Assembly (NCBI GenBank): GCA_016648135.1
Contig: JADDOH010005028.1
Location: 1-64,000, forward strand
DNA from: Agrypnia vestita
Lineage: Eukaryota > Arthropoda > Insecta > Trichoptera > Phryganeidae
Direction: 5' to 3'
DNA length: 64,000 bases
A program made the position numbers and the translations under genes. How positions within the stretch are numbered: position 1 is the first letter of the stretch; the number at the start of each line of letters is the position of its first letter. Shown here piece by piece: positions 33,813 through 45,340 of the stretch. The notes beneath the pieces were generated by a model that saw nothing but the letters and a program-made list of their open reading frames with translations, had not been told where the DNA came from and did not search any database.

Positions 33813-35095
33813 TTAGGTCCTTACGTATGAAATTGGCGTTTTGCCGTACTGGCAAATTTGATCTCAAATATCTTCTCTTTGGTTAGGAATTCCAAATCCA
33901 AATTTATACAGCTATTTACTCATGTATTTGTGTTTTGAAAATTATAATTCATTTGTTTTTTCCTCAATTGTTTTTTTCTTTGCGTCACTCAGTTTACAAA
34001 ATGAAAAACTTGAAATATCGCGTTATTTACGAGTACGAGTTCCACCGTGGCACCAGTGCTGCAGAAACGGCTCGAAGGATTAATGATGTGTATGGCGACG
34101 GTGCCGCAAAAGAAAACACAGTGCGTTTTTGGTTCCAACGTTTTCGTTCTGGAAATTTCGACCTGCAGAACAAGCCCCGTGGACGGCCGGAGACCAAGTT
34201 GATAATGAAGAATTGAAGGCTATTGTGGAAGCGGATCCATCGCAAACCACATCCGAGTTAGCTGCAGGCTGCGGTGTTAGTGATAAAACTGTTTTAATCC
34301 ACTTGAAGCAAATTGGTAAGGTGAAAAAGCTTGAAAGGTGGGTACCTCACGAATTGGGTGAAGCAAATCAACAAACGCGCGTTGACTGCTGCGTTGCATT
34401 ACTCAACCGGCACACTAATGAAGGGATTTTAAATCGAATCATTACCTGTGATGAAAAGTGGATCCTGTACGATAATCGGAAGCGCTCATCGCAATGGCTG
34501 AACCCTGCCGAACCAGCCAAACCATGCCCCAAGCGAAAATTGACTCCAAAAAAGTTACTTATGAGCGTTTGGTGGACTAGTGCTGGTGTCGTTCACTACA
34601 GCTTTCTAAATCTGGCCAGACGATTACGGCAGATGTCTATTGTCAGCAACTGCAAACCATGATGGAAAAGCTAGCTGCTAAACAACCGAGGCTGGTTATC
34701 GCTCTAGGCCACTGCTGCTTCATGATAACGCTAGACCACACACTGCACAACAGACGGCTACCAAATTAGAGGAGCTTCAATTGGAATGTCTAAGACATCC
34801 ACCGTACTCTCCGGACCTTGCCCCAACAGATTACCATTTTTTTCAAAATTTGGATAACTTCTTGCAAAGAAAAAAATTCAACTCCGATGGGGCAGTCCAA
34901 ACCGCCTTCAAAGATTTTATTGATTCCCGTCCGAATGGTTTTTTTAGTAAAGGGATCGATGAACTATCTATGATATGGCAAAAGTTCATAGATAGCAATG
35001 GTACATACTTTGATTAAATAAATATATTATAATAAAAAAAAATCGGCTTTATGTTCCTCCCATACTAAACGTCAATTTCAAATGTAAGGACCTAA
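33813..35095 (+). mobile_element. Mariner transposon (cecropia/Bmmar type), copy 1
   Basis: A full-length 1283-bp element is flanked by TA on both sides (33811-33812 and 35096-35097). The terminal inverted repeats begin TTAGGTCCTTAC at both ends. Length, TA target site and the DD34D transposase identify mariner. The other copy is at 52484-53769 in opposite orientation. Confidence 0.95.
34001..35017 (+). pseudogene. Mariner transposase, three frameshifts
   Basis: The gene would encode a transposase of 339 residues that cuts and pastes the element at TA sites in the nucleus. The start at 34001 gives MKNLKYRVIYEYEFHRGTSA, the first helix-turn-helix. Against copy 2, single bases are missing near 34196 (A run before the linker), near 34606 (between the first and second catalytic aspartates) and near 34698 (before HDNARPH). 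The frame therefore returns to the original one, and PPYSPDLAPTDYHFF to the end is readable from 34781. WVPHEL and TCDEKW motifs are present. All three breaks make it inactive as protein. Its ends may still be mobilisable by a related enzyme. Confidence 0.95.
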
Positions 35096-35099
35096 TATA

Positions 35100-36020
35100 A
35101 TACTGGTCCAGTTAAATTGGTGTACAGTGAGTTGCGATTAAATAAAAACATTGATTCCAAGTATTTTATTTGTCTCTCACCACAGTGAACCCATGACAAT
35201 ATGAAGAATGTTTTTTATTGGCATCACAGTGTCCTTAAGTGTTCAGGTAGTTATTCTTGATAATCTCTAATTTTTGGGCTCTCTAGATATCTATGGACGC
35301 GTAGTTCTCTGTCTATGTCAAAGTTGCTGCGAACCACATTTGGTCAATCCGGAATCGTTGGAATGGAATTTACGCGGCAGATAAAATATATATCCTATAT
35401 TTTATTTGCGCATGTATTCTTATTGCGAACTACCAAAGATCACCGGGACGAAACTGGTAAGTGGTAACTTACTATATGTAGAGAGATACTCGTGTTCAAA
35501 TTTCTATCCCAGAATCTGTGGATTTTTCCTGACATTCTGGATTCTTTGAATCTAGCTTATTTTTTCCAGTCGTCTGTAATATTTACATAACGTAAATTTT
35601 CAAACACAATCACAAATCAAATACTAAAAATGCATATCTGTGAACAAATTGCAATTGCCCTCTTGCAAAATACACAAATAGTAAAAACTAAAAATTTATA
35701 TTGATTGTGGTCTAAAGTGGCACGCACGCGTAGATAAAATTGAAATAATACTTCTTAGATCTCTTGATTGTAGACAGTGGTTCTCTGAAGCCTACAGGAA
35801 AATTCACGCGGATATAAGGTTTAAGGTTCGAGTATGGGTACTTACTCATACTGAGTGTGTAAGCGGTCGGTCCCTGTGTAAATGCTTACTGCTTACCTGC
35901 AAAAAAGTAAACAAATTAATAAAATTGATGTGCAATTTAATTAATATACTACACGCGTACACATTATGTAACATATTCCGTGCATGCTTGAAAATTATGA
36001 AAAATAATTAAAAAGTAAAT
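35100..36020. other. No gene recognised
   Basis: AT-rich unique-looking sequence without frames or repeats. Confidence 0.55.
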
Positions 36021-36029
36021 AATTAAATA

Positions 36030-36270
36030 CTAAGTTTCATTAAAATGACAATTTTCAACCATAGACAGCGATAACATAGTTGTATTGAATAAAGTAAGCG
36101 AGGTACATAAATGCCGTATAATATATAACATTCCCAATTTGACAGATGTGCGATCATGAGTAGAATCGTGAATGTAACATACTGTAAAGTTATCCCTTAA
36201 GCCAACCAATGACAGGTCGTAAGCCCTATAAATGCCCAAAAAGTACTTACATAAATAGTTACTCATATAA
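36030..36270 (-). repeat. MITE family C, copy 2
   Basis: The minus strand carries the family words AAGTACTTTTTGGGCATTTA, GGCTTACGACCTGTCATTGG and CTTTACAGTATGTTACATTC. The 78-codon minus-strand frame here is only the repeat read through. Confidence 0.65.
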
Positions 36271-36279
36271 ATAGCTCCC

Positions 36280-37105
36280 TTTCTGTAAGCCTTATCTTAA
36301 TTCTTAATACATGATATACCCTTTGGGGACAAAATACAGTAATTTTGTTTTTAAAAAATTCTGAATTTTGTCTTCTTTTTTTTTTAAATATTGTCAAATT
36401 AATAAATAATCTATCCATTAACACCTTTTATTATTAACATTATTCATTAAACAATATATTTAATGAATAACGTTAACCAAACCTGTCTGTGAACTATAAA
36501 TTATTCAGAGGTTGAATGTACTGGACCTTCAATCGGCAAAAATCATTTTTGGGTCGACCCATATATAAATATTCCACTCAGCTTATAGCACTTGACTCAA
36601 CAATAAAGTGACAACAACATTGTGAGTCATATTTATTTTAACTGCAAAGCGCAGTTTTTAAATCGACTGCATTGTTTTTAATATTCTTTACGGTTAATTA
36701 ATTAATAAGTAATATAATTTAGTTGGCAATGGATTTATATTAAACACACTAAATCTTTCATATTAACGGTGATTTTCTACAGGCATTGATTAAAAATAGG
36801 TAAAATGCAAAAGTTGACTTTAAAAAAATATTAGAGTGTTGTACAGTTTTCAGGAAGCTTCAGAAACATGTTCCATCTCTTATATTTTATTCAATAAAAC
36901 AAAGAAACTAATTAGATTATTAATGAAAATTATAAATAATTCTCAAAACTTGATTAATTAATTAATTAATTAAGAAGCATTTTCAATATAAATATAAGTA
37001 TAATTCATAAATATATAAATACTTTTCATCACTTATTTTTTGAAAATATAAAGGTCCGTTCGTCAGAATAATAGTACACATGTATCCTAACGTATATTTA
37101 TATTA
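36280..37105. other. AT-rich stretch, no gene
   Basis: It contains an (ATTA)n run at about 36950-36972 and poly-T at 36375-36386. Nothing else is supported. Confidence 0.55.
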
Positions 37106-37108
37106 ATT

Positions 37109-37685
37109 ACTAGCTGTTCGTAACCGGCGTTGCACGGGTTAGGATTATGTTGAAAATAATTTTGTGGGGAGAAAACAAAGGTTCCATTGTTGTGCAAAGC
37201 CTCTAATTAAAACAAGTTTTCCATTTAATAAATGCTGGGGTGGATACGATGTCTAGGGAAAAAATATGGCCAATTTATTCCGTCGGGAATATGTATGCAA
37301 AAGGAACGGGATATGGATCCAATCGGTGAAACGGTGTAGATTTGTATAGAAAATATACCTAGGGTGGGGATGGATTAGAGGGGAAATGTCGCCTATATTA
37401 GGGAGGGAAGGGGAAATGTCGCCTATATTACTCGACTCGTCCTAAAAAATAAGTTTGCAAATTTTGAGTCCGATCGGTCGAACGGTACAGATTTGCACAG
37501 AAAATACATCAGTGGATGGGGAAGAGGTAAAGGGAGAGGAGGGAAATATCGCCAATGTTATCCGCCGGATCCTAATGCAAAGTAATACAATAAGTATGCA
37601 AAATTTAAGTCGAATCGGACAAACGATGTAGATTTTTACAGAGAACAGACAGACATTGAGTTTTATACATCTATAATGTTACCAA
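37109..37685 (+). mobile_element. Family B retroposon-like element, copy 1
   Basis: It begins ACTAGCTGTTCGTAACCGGC then GTTGCACGGG and ends AACAGACAGACATTGAGTTT. Within it AATATCGCC-type segments (AAATGTCGCCTATATTA) repeat at about 37384, 37415 and 37544. The start matches 56414-56600. The CTAGCTG...CCGGCGTTGCACGG start and CAGACAGAC end are typical of non-autonomous RTE-like copies in insects. Confidence 0.55.
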
Positions 37686-37689
37686 AAAA

Positions 37690-38030
37690 TCAATATAAGA
37701 TCTATTATAGATGTCTCATAATGACGAAGCTATATTTTTATATGGGAAAGTAGATAGGCTTTCCTACTGCAGGTGGCGCTAATAAAAATACAACTCTCAT
37801 TCGAAACAAGGTGTGCAAGTTAAACATTCTTCCTACTTCTTCCAAAAATTTGATAGATGTGGTAGTCTATCATGAATGGAATTGGTGAACGTTACATTGT
37901 GTAAAGTGATCACTTAAGCCAGCCGTATGATAGGTTGTAAGCTCTATGAACACCCAAAAAAAAAGACTTCCATACCTATTTTCCCTTATAAAAATATAGC
38001 TTCGTCTCTATGAGACATTATAATATATCT
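37690..38030. mobile_element. MITE family C, copy 3 with intact ends
   Basis: Terminal inverted repeats of about 50 bp: TATTATAGATGTCTCATAAT, then GACGAAGCTATATTTTTATA, on the left, and the inverse on the right ending near 38025. It directly follows the family B element. The interior matches the other C copies (CACTTAAGCCAGCCG). No coding frame. Confidence 0.75.
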
Positions 38031-38129
38031 TAATTAATGATGTCCCCCTGGGGAGTAAATCAAGCATTGTGTTCTTTAAAAATTTGGACATTCTCGAAAT
38101 ATTCTGAAAATAAATATAATTAGTCGAAA

Positions 38130-39235
38130 ATAAATTGTTAGATTGATAATATCCTCGTAAAGCGAAACGTTTCTCAAATAAGTAAAAACTTTACTCATAC
38201 AATGTTTCTCTGCTCCCTGTAAAAATATACACCGTTTGACAGATCTAACCCAAATTTGGCATATTTATTCTTTAGAAATCTGCGGAAAACGCCATTTAGG
38301 CGCCATTTTCCAGATCTCCTTTTACCCACTCCCTACCCGAGGCATAAATATATAATATATATATAAAGGCACTCAAAATTAAATTTAATATTATCTATTA
38401 ACTATACTTACGAAATAAATAATAATTGTCTTTCCCTCCACCTACACCATTCCCTCCAATCGAATTGAGTATGCATTCCAATAATCTATTCCAAATTAAA
38501 TGGAAGCCTTCAACTATTATTTTACCCTTTAGCACCATGCGGAAAATATATACCATCTCCGCTCCCCCTGAATACCCCACCCCTTTCCCACACTATTAAT
38601 TTTATTTTCCTAAAATTTAATTGCATTCAATCCAATAAACCATTCCCCCTCCCCCGACAATCTCTCCTCTCCCCCTCGTTATAATTTATAAATTAAAAGC
38701 AATGCCATTCAAACTTTTTTGTTGCATAATTAAATATTGTCTATCGAGAAGTCAGTAACTCTAATAAAAGCACGTATGCATATATCTAAGTATAAAATTG
38801 AATGTATGTATGTCTGTCAGTCTGTATTCAAACTTAACATTCTGTAAGCTTTTGTCAATGATATATTACAGCCCCATAGTTAGCGGGATATTAATATTCA
38901 ATGAGTTTGTCTGCTTTTAAAAAGGCTATCGCTGCATTTCAGTGAACTAAATATTTCATGTTGAAAAAAATTCTCCATTATTCTCGACACAGAAATTGAA
39001 CCCGACACATTTTTTTTCGTAGTTATTATTTCCTGTATCTTTTAAATTATTTTTAATCTTAAGTTTTTTGGCCATTGAGATATATTGTCTAAGTGAATAT
39101 TAGAGTAGAATCTAAAACTTATGTTTTTATTTTCATTTTTTCATATAATTACGGAATTTTAAATGAATATTTTTGTTTGGACATACATTGACAAATTAAT
39201 GGATAAAGAAAAATGGTATAAAAATACTAGAGCAG
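38130..39235. other. AT-rich stretch, no gene
   Basis: C/T-rich patches at 38430-38480 and 38570-38690. The short minus-strand frame at 38398-38580 is not convincing. Confidence 0.55.
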
Positions 39236-39239
39236 ACTT

Positions 39240-39345
39240 AAAATTTTCTATTCTCGAAAAAGCGCATTTTTATTTTTCAAAGTAATCTCCTTGAAGCCGA
39301 ATGCACTTTTCCCAACGACGTTTCTAAGCCGATATTCCAGTTTTA
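39240..39345 (-). pseudogene. Mariner transposase C-terminal remnant
   Basis: The minus strand reads RRWEKCIRLQGDYFEK and stop, the usual C-terminus of mariner transposases (RW.KCI...G.YFE). Upstream on that strand the frame is lost. A third mariner lineage, distinct from the full-length copies, which end in RWQKCIDSNGTYFD. Confidence 0.65.
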
Positions 39346-39349
39346 TAGT

Positions 39350-40050
39350 GGAAAGGTATACAAAATTTATCTTTGCTTTGTTTGACTAAAGTAAATAAGT
39401 ATGATAACAGACAACTGTGTAGAAAATGTAGGGTGCAAGCAATTTTTTTTTGAATGTTTAAATAACACGCAGAATATTATTTTTTTAGTCATTTATTGGG
39501 ATAAAAATATTATACCTAGGTACGATTTTATAAAACAGATTATTCAAATAATTAATTTTGCAATCTGATATATTAATATTAAAATATGAACTACCAATGA
39601 AACGCGAAAAAATTACAATCAAAATACAATAATAACGTTTCGAGTAGGTATTTCTAAGAAATAAATGTAATATAATATTTGTATTTTTTCCGAGTAATGA
39701 AACTTAAATAGTGTATTAAACTTTTTAAAATTAATATACTTTTTTTGATGCGATAACAGCATACTTTGACATAATATAATTGGAAGTATATCATGTCTAT
39801 TTTGAGTTGCCGTATTACAAGGAGAGCATAATAAACTAACGATGCGTAGAGTGGTAGATACAATAGTGCGTTGTTCGATACTTGCCAGACGGTTCCCAGA
39901 ATCAATGCAACATTTTCTGAAGCAATGAAATGGAGTAATGAAACAGATAATTTATATTTTATATTTATTTAATTTTAATTACATTGTACATGAAGGTGTT
40001 AATTACATACCACATATTTGCGTAACAGAAAAAGAAAATGAACGCTTACC
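39350..40050. other. AT-rich stretch, no gene
   Basis: An 83-codon minus-strand frame (39654-39905) is hydrophobic and AT-driven. No domain is recognised. Confidence 0.5.
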
Positions 40051-40063
40051 TAATATTACCTTT

Positions 40064-40225
40064 AATAGAGAAAATAGGATACAGGTCTTGCGCAAGATTT
40101 ACAGCCCAATACGAGATACTCTAACCGAAGAATGGAGGAGGTTAAAGAACATGGATCTTCGGGGAAGATACACCGCCCCAGATATCCTGAGATAAGTGAA
40201 AGCAGGAAGGCTATACTAGGCGGTA
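40064..40225 (+). pseudogene. LINE polymerase fragment
   Basis: The frame reads LRKIYSPIRDTLTEEWRRLK then LRGRYTAPDILR and a stop, followed by VKAGRLYWA in the same frame. This matches the LR.I.GP.........WR.R.N.EL..LY..PDI....R..RL.W.GH region of arthropod endonuclease/reverse-transcriptase LINEs. A nonsense codon and truncation make it inactive. Confidence 0.7.
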
Positions 40226-40329
40226 CAATGAGTGAGCGAAAGCAAATGAGTCTCGTAACGTTCACAGCTATGATGAAAATGGTTATACTCAGACTGAGGA
40301 AATTTAAACCTTTGTACTACTAGAACAAA

Positions 40330-41030
40330 CTTGTGGTGTTGAACATTTCTTGATAATGAACGATCGCGTCTGTAGGCATGACGCGAAGAAAAGTTAGACT
40401 AACCCGCTTGCGGTGTGCGCACAAGACGCTCGTCAGGAGCACACAAGGCTTTCCGCGGGCGCGCCATAAGATGCGATACTGAAGTTGCGATGTAACTTAC
40501 TCAACCGAATAAATGCAACAATTGTACGTTACCGCCACCTGCAAAAATACCTTTCGAATGTTTGCTTTACACGTTATTTTATTGAAAACCTCTACATTTT
40601 CCCGTTAATTCTCACACGGTCACCGAAAAATGTCAAAGACGATGGGACTGCAATCCAATAATGGCACTGCAGTCCGGAGCGGGTCACGATTGCATTAAGA
40701 AGATGCTCTGAGCCATCTCTGACAACGTCCAGGTTCTTTCTGATTCCCTTCAATCAACAAAGTCGTACTATCTCTCTAGACCCTTACAGAATACGGTGGC
40801 GCGTTATCTCCTTCATATTCGTCTAATTATCAATTAGAGAAATCTTTAGCACGAAACTGCGGTTGATTGCATATGACGACATTAATTATTTGTCGCGACT
40901 TATTTCGGTAGTGTAATCGTCGCGTTAGACTGATGGTATCAAACTCGACGGTGATTTTTTTCACAGCGTTTTTCTACTAATGCAAGTAATTTTCATACAA
41001 CTGTTTTGTGGTAAGTAGCTTTCAGTGATA
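40330..41030. other. Moderately GC-containing, no gene
   Basis: CpG-bearing patches at 40370-40470 and 40790-40940 (including TAATTATCAATTAG and ACATTAATTATTTGTCGC). No reading frame. Possible regulatory DNA, not assignable. Confidence 0.35.
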
Positions 41031-41036
41031 GTCTTC

Positions 41037-41084
41037 TATTTTTAAAAATCAACCGGAAATATTTCCGGTTGATTTTTAAAAATA
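41037..41084. other. 48-bp perfect palindrome
   Basis: 24 bases (41037-41060) are followed with no spacer by their exact complement (41061-41084), centred on CCGGAAATATTTCCGG. A third, direct partial copy (TTTCGGTTGATTTTCAAAAA) follows at 41086-41105. Confidence 0.9.
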
Positions 41085-41289
41085 ATTTCGGTTGATTTTC
41101 AAAAATATTAGACTCAATCAGTCCAAAATACTAACAATTCATAAAATTAAAGAAAGAAACAACCGCTCTGCGCGACCATCAGCGTGATAAGTGGCCAGTG
41201 GAGTAGCTTTAAAAAAAGAATACTACTACATAATTTATATATTAGAGAGGGTACCACTCACACTAATGCAAGTGGCTTTCATAAACTGA

Positions 41290-41430
41290 AAGGACCCTAC
41301 CTCAAATGTGGACTATAAAAATAAAGGCAGCAATATCCAAAAAAATTAAAAAATGTTTTGTATGACATCACCGAGGAAAACTTATTTAAAGTAAACTAGT
41401 CAAGTCGAGAAAAAACTCGTCCTGAACCGT
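41290..41430 (+). repeat. Dispersed repeat family D, copy 2
   Basis: CTATAAAAATAAAGGCAGCA, ATATCCAAAAAAA, TGTTTTGTATGACATCACCG and AGGAAAACTTATT match the copies at 7790 and 46660. Confidence 0.55.
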
Positions 41431-41529
41431 GTATTTTGACTTATTTCTATGTCTGCTAGTTTTTGTAATAGACATGTAACTTATGCCAGGGGAGAGCTAC
41501 GCGCACGTCACTTGCAGAAATGATATTTT

Positions 41530-41910
41530 TTGCAAATTCCACCCAAAACTTTTTGTGTGAATTCTACTTCTCATTTCTATGGTGAATGTAAATACCATCT
41601 GTCAAATCCATATCAAATCATAATGATTATTTACCACGACATTGCCATCGATGATATCATAAAATGTTTGATTTATTTTTGTGAAAATAAACGTATATCT
41701 GAACTTAGTATTATTCCCGATTTAATTATATATAAATCTCTTCGAAATATATTGAAAATTTTTGCCATATTACTTATATATAAAATATTTATTTATTTAG
41801 AAAATCTCATTTACAATATTTATTTTATAGTGAAGTTATTTTTGTGGATTGAAATTACAAAAAATGTATATACACTTATAGGTATATGCGTATATATATT
41901 TTTTATATAA
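41530..41910 (+). other. 126-codon AT-rich frame, probably not a gene
   Basis: The frame is rich in isoleucine, tyrosine, asparagine, lysine and phenylalanine, as expected of random AT-rich DNA. It has no recognised domain. Several hydrophobic stretches would score as membrane segments by composition alone. Confidence 0.15.
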
Positions 41911-41991
41911 GTATATATGTAGTCGGTTAAAGCGTACTAAGTTTATACCCACTGCACGCCACTGGTGTATAATAATTCCAATTAAAATATT

Positions 41992-42210
41992 TTCGTTGTC
42001 TGTCTATCTGTCCGTAACTTCCTGTAACGTCCGGAATTGTTTTTTTCTTTTTGTAATTTTATTTTTAAAATTATTGTTATGTTTTCTTTTTAATTTCTAT
42101 TTTTTAATATTTTAATTTTCTATACAAATCTATACCTTGCGTAGGTGCCTACTTATCCTTTAAGAACCAAGACGTAAATGTACGTCATTTTTGACGGGTT
42201 ACAGCTAGTA
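41992..42210 (-). mobile_element. Family A retroposon, copy 3
   Basis: The minus strand starts ACTAGCTGTAACCCGTCAAA and ends AAGTTACGGACAGATAGACA then GACAACGAAA. The interior is longer and more AT-rich than in copies 1 and 2. Confidence 0.65.
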
Positions 42211-42559
42211 TAATATATTTATATATGAAGGAAGGCGGTGTATCGACGTGAAAAAAAAGATTTGTAAAGCGCGGAGGTAATATTCTCTCAATTAAAATAA
42301 TGTTTTAACAACAAAAATACAATTTTTATATGTTAAGTCAAGCAACAACATTCGAATGAACATATTGAGGGTGCCAAGTTTTTTTCTTAATTACGGGCGG
42401 TGTAATAATTGCGGACCGTAAAATTCACATAAAATTTACAATGCATAAATAATTTAAAATTACCGGGACGTTCGTAGTAGCCACTAAATTGTAGATTTAT
42501 ATCGATCGTTTCAGTCGAACATAATAATGCGGAATGATCGCGAGCGGGCGAAGAGTATA

Positions 42560-42700
42560 ATATGTAGCGACAACAGGTGTGCGGCCGCGGGGGCCGCGCG
42601 GAATCGCTTGTGACTCGAAATTTAATTCCGAAATAAATAACGGATTTATTAATACATTTTTAATAGCCATCGAATAGTGTCTGGCTGGCTGGCAAGGCAG
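42560..42700. promoter_or_regulatory. GC-rich island with AT-rich TF-like words
   Basis: The core GTGCGGCCGCGGGGGCCGCG is followed by ATTTAATTCCGAAATAAATA and TTTTTAATAGCCATCG. No frame. Candidate regulatory element only. Confidence 0.25.
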
Positions 42701-43119
42701 ATGGAAGATTTTATTTGATTTTTATTCCGAATAGTATTTAATATTTCCTAGGAAAGCTAATACCGCAATGAACAAGTCTATTTACATATGAGTTTGAAAT
42801 TAGACGAAGATTGTCTTATGTCAAGTTAAATTTTCACAGATTTATCAAATGATAAGGATAACAATAAAAATCGAAAAAAAAAAGGAAACGTCGGATCAAA
42901 GTGATTAATTAAGAAATTTAAAATACAAAATAAAATATAAACAAACGTAAAAAAAATGCATACATTGTATGTACCTAATACTAGTGTTACCTATGACCCA
43001 AATGTGTAATTGAGAGTTATGAAATGATAAATAGATGAAATAAAAAAATCGTAGTAGCCGAATTTAACTTGAAATAAATTAAATGAGTAATAAATACAGG
43101 AGTACCATAGTAGACGTCT

Positions 43120-43262
43120 TTCTATTTAAGAAAGACAATTACGAATTAGTATGTGTAAGCCGTGCGTACGGCTTACACATCGTTGTGTTGTTGTTTACGG
43201 GTATAAACACCATCATAACGAAACAATGGCTTACAAATACTAATTCAATTATCTTTCTTAAA
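43120..43262. mobile_element. Nested hairpin element (MITE-like)
   Basis: The outer arms ATTTAAGAAAGA.AATT..GA, continuing through ATTAGTAT.TGTAAGCC, are inverted over about 36 bp (43123-43160 and 43226-43261). A perfect inner palindrome, TGTGTAAGCCGT/ACGGCTTACACA around GCGT, sits at 43151-43178. No second copy was noticed. Confidence 0.55.
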
Positions 43263-43659
43263 TTGAAAGTATACTACAAAGGGGGAAACTGAACTACCTA
43301 GGTGGTCTCAGAACGATGGATATTGGGTCGAAGCTGGGAAGTTGTAAGTTTATGCAAAAAAATAAGAGATGTATCATATCGCGATATCGAGAAATGCAGT
43401 GGAATCTTTAATATTTATATGAAAGGAATGGAAGTCAAAATATTTTAAAATTTTATTATGGACGTTCTCCATCATAATTTTTTGAATATGGTATCTAGAA
43501 TCAAAAATTTAGACGCTTACTCCAGAGTATCCACTCATAACATAGAAATTTACGGCAAAATATGACAGGACGCGGCACACTCGATGCATTTACCATTTGA
43601 TTTTATGCTTGGTCGAGGTTAGGAGTGTTCGCAGGGTTTCACGACTGTTAGAATCTTCT

Positions 43660-43765
43660 GTGTGTAGTTTTCTGGGATATTCCCCTGTAACGGGATCTGA
43701 AAATTCGGCCAGAGAGGTCACATATACACGGCAGAATATCCCAGAAAACTACACACAGAAGAGGT
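43660..43765. mobile_element. Decayed relative of the 8000-8175 palindrome
   Basis: The outer arms (TGTGTAGTTTTCTGGGATAT and inverse) are intact, but the centre with the hammerhead-like core is mostly deleted. GGGATCTGAAAATTCGGCCA is left. An imperfect copy is also at 53910-54075. Confidence 0.65.
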
Positions 43766-43779
43766 TAGGAGTATTTTCT

Positions 43780-44258
43780 GGCTTTTATACAGCATGCCAT
43801 CTAGCGAATTATTAATTTCGTAATTGTCGTACTTAACTGTATTTCTCTCCGTCGCGTGTGCCGTTTAAAGGACCAAAAGGGATAAATCCCGTGGAAGACG
43901 ATTAGCAGTACCGATTGGATGTGGGCCGAAAGCAGGAACTGAAACTGCGAGGATTGCATAGGTATACTAATATATCCATACTTTTTGCAGTTTGAAGATT
44001 GATACAATTTTTAGTCTAAATAAAGAATTCAACAATATAACAATATTTGGAATAATATTTAAAAATCTCATTATTGAATGGATAAAGATGTTAGGCATCG
44101 AAGAGATAAAAAAGAAACTAAGAATGAATAATAAAAATAAAATGATATAATGTTTTAACCTGTGTTTTTGTAGGAATTAAAATAAAGTAATTGAAGTAAA
44201 GAATTAAAGTAAACGAAGGATTAAGTTAAATGAATAAAAATAACATGGCTAAACTCCA
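43780..44258. other. No gene recognised
   Basis: Short frames without domains. An AAGTAATTGAAGTAAAGAAT-type direct repeat lies at 44165-44215. Confidence 0.5.
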
Positions 44259-44261
44259 CTT

Positions 44262-44440
44262 ATATTTGTTGTCGATTCCGACCAGGTTTCGCTACGACCG
44301 TAGCTTCTTCAGGGTAAAATCTTAACTGTTAAGATTACCGAAGATTACTGTTAAGATAATTGTTAAGACTTAACAGTTAAGATTTTACCCTAAAGAAGCT
44401 ACGGTCGCAGTGAAACCTGGTCAGAATCGACAACAAATAT
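44262..44440. mobile_element. Inverted-repeat element with hammerhead-like core
   Basis: The arms begin ATATTTGTTGTCGATTC and its inverse. On the minus strand CTGAAGA (44306-44312) is followed by stem II GCTAC-GGTC-GTAGC, then GAAACCTGGTC (44280-44290). ACC/GGT forms stem III and GTC is the expected cleavage triplet. On the plus strand the arm at 44390-44422 has CTAAAGA, a core change expected to abolish activity. The GTTAAGAT-rich centre repeats several times. Confidence 0.6.
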
Positions 44441-44449
44441 AAATGGTGT

Positions 44450-45175
44450 TTAACAAGTTATTTTTTAAAATTTATTTATAATATCCCACCACCAAGTGTT
44501 TGCTTCCTTCGAAAATTTAAGAATTAAGTTTTAAACAATGTTTTTGTAAGAACGTTGTGGTACATCGTGTCCACATCGACACAGGATTATCCTAGTGATA
44601 GGGTAATGTTATCATTAATAAATAATATACAAATAAATATTTATAAATTAATTTGACTTAAAATGAGCACTAGTGTAGCGAGGGAAATTGTTTTGTATTT
44701 AAGTGATATAATTATTGCTATGCTTTCTTCAAGTCCTACGCAGAAATTATTGTTTTTTCCTGAATAAAACAAAATACGAAAAAAATAATATACGTACGCA
44801 TTCTAATTACCATTCGTAATTTTATTTTTGAATGCCTTTTAATAAAAGAATTCTGAATGCTGATAAACAAAATAATGCTTTTTTTCAATTAAGCCTTTTC
44901 TGAAATTGTGAAAAACTAAAATTTTCAACACTTGACTTCCAATCCAGACTTCCCGATGTCAACAATATTGTTTCATATATATTATCTTGTAAGAGTTTCC
45001 GTCTCAGACAAGCCTTGATGCCAAACGATGTAGTAATTTTCTGAAGTTACGAATATGTACCTATATATACATCCATTCATTTATGTATTCGCTGGTAAAA
45101 TTTTAAGCTTTTTGCAAGGAATATATAAATAAATAAAACATTAATCTATTCACAAAACTTTAACGCTAGATGTAA
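44450..45175. other. AT-rich stretch, no gene
   Basis: Nothing supported. Confidence 0.55.
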
Positions 45176-45179
45176 AGGA

Positions 45180-45340
45180 ATTTTCTGTGTGCCAGAAACC
45201 AGAAACAATGGCAGGCAGACGAGCGGCCGCAGTTTATTGGACACATTTCTGGTTCAGACGTTTATTCTTGGGTAGACAGTTGGTTATGCGTGTTAATGGC
45301 TGCACTTAACATGTAGACCATAAAATGGGAAATTCGGCCA
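45180..45340. promoter_or_regulatory. Possible conserved regulatory patch
   Basis: Dense TF-like words: ACAATGG (Sox-like), GCAGTTTATTGG, ACGTTTATTC, GTTAATGGC and ACCATAAAATGG, with a CCAGAAACCAGAAAC direct repeat. Less AT-rich than the flanks and without a frame. Inference from word content. Confidence 0.25.

Noticed and set aside
34027..34245. Minus-strand frame inside mariner copy 1
   Set aside because: A shadow of the transposase reading frame.
36030..36266. 78-codon minus-strand frame with protein-like composition
   Set aside because: It coincides exactly with a copy of MITE family C and has no counterpart frame in the other copies.
41530..41910. 126-codon frame as a membrane protein gene
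   Set aside because: The residue composition is what random AT-rich DNA gives. There is no domain, and the flanks are equally AT-rich.
44590..44606. Word resembling a homing endonuclease site (TAGTGATAGGGTAATG)
   Set aside because: Only partly similar to the I-SceI site, and there is no endonuclease or intron context.
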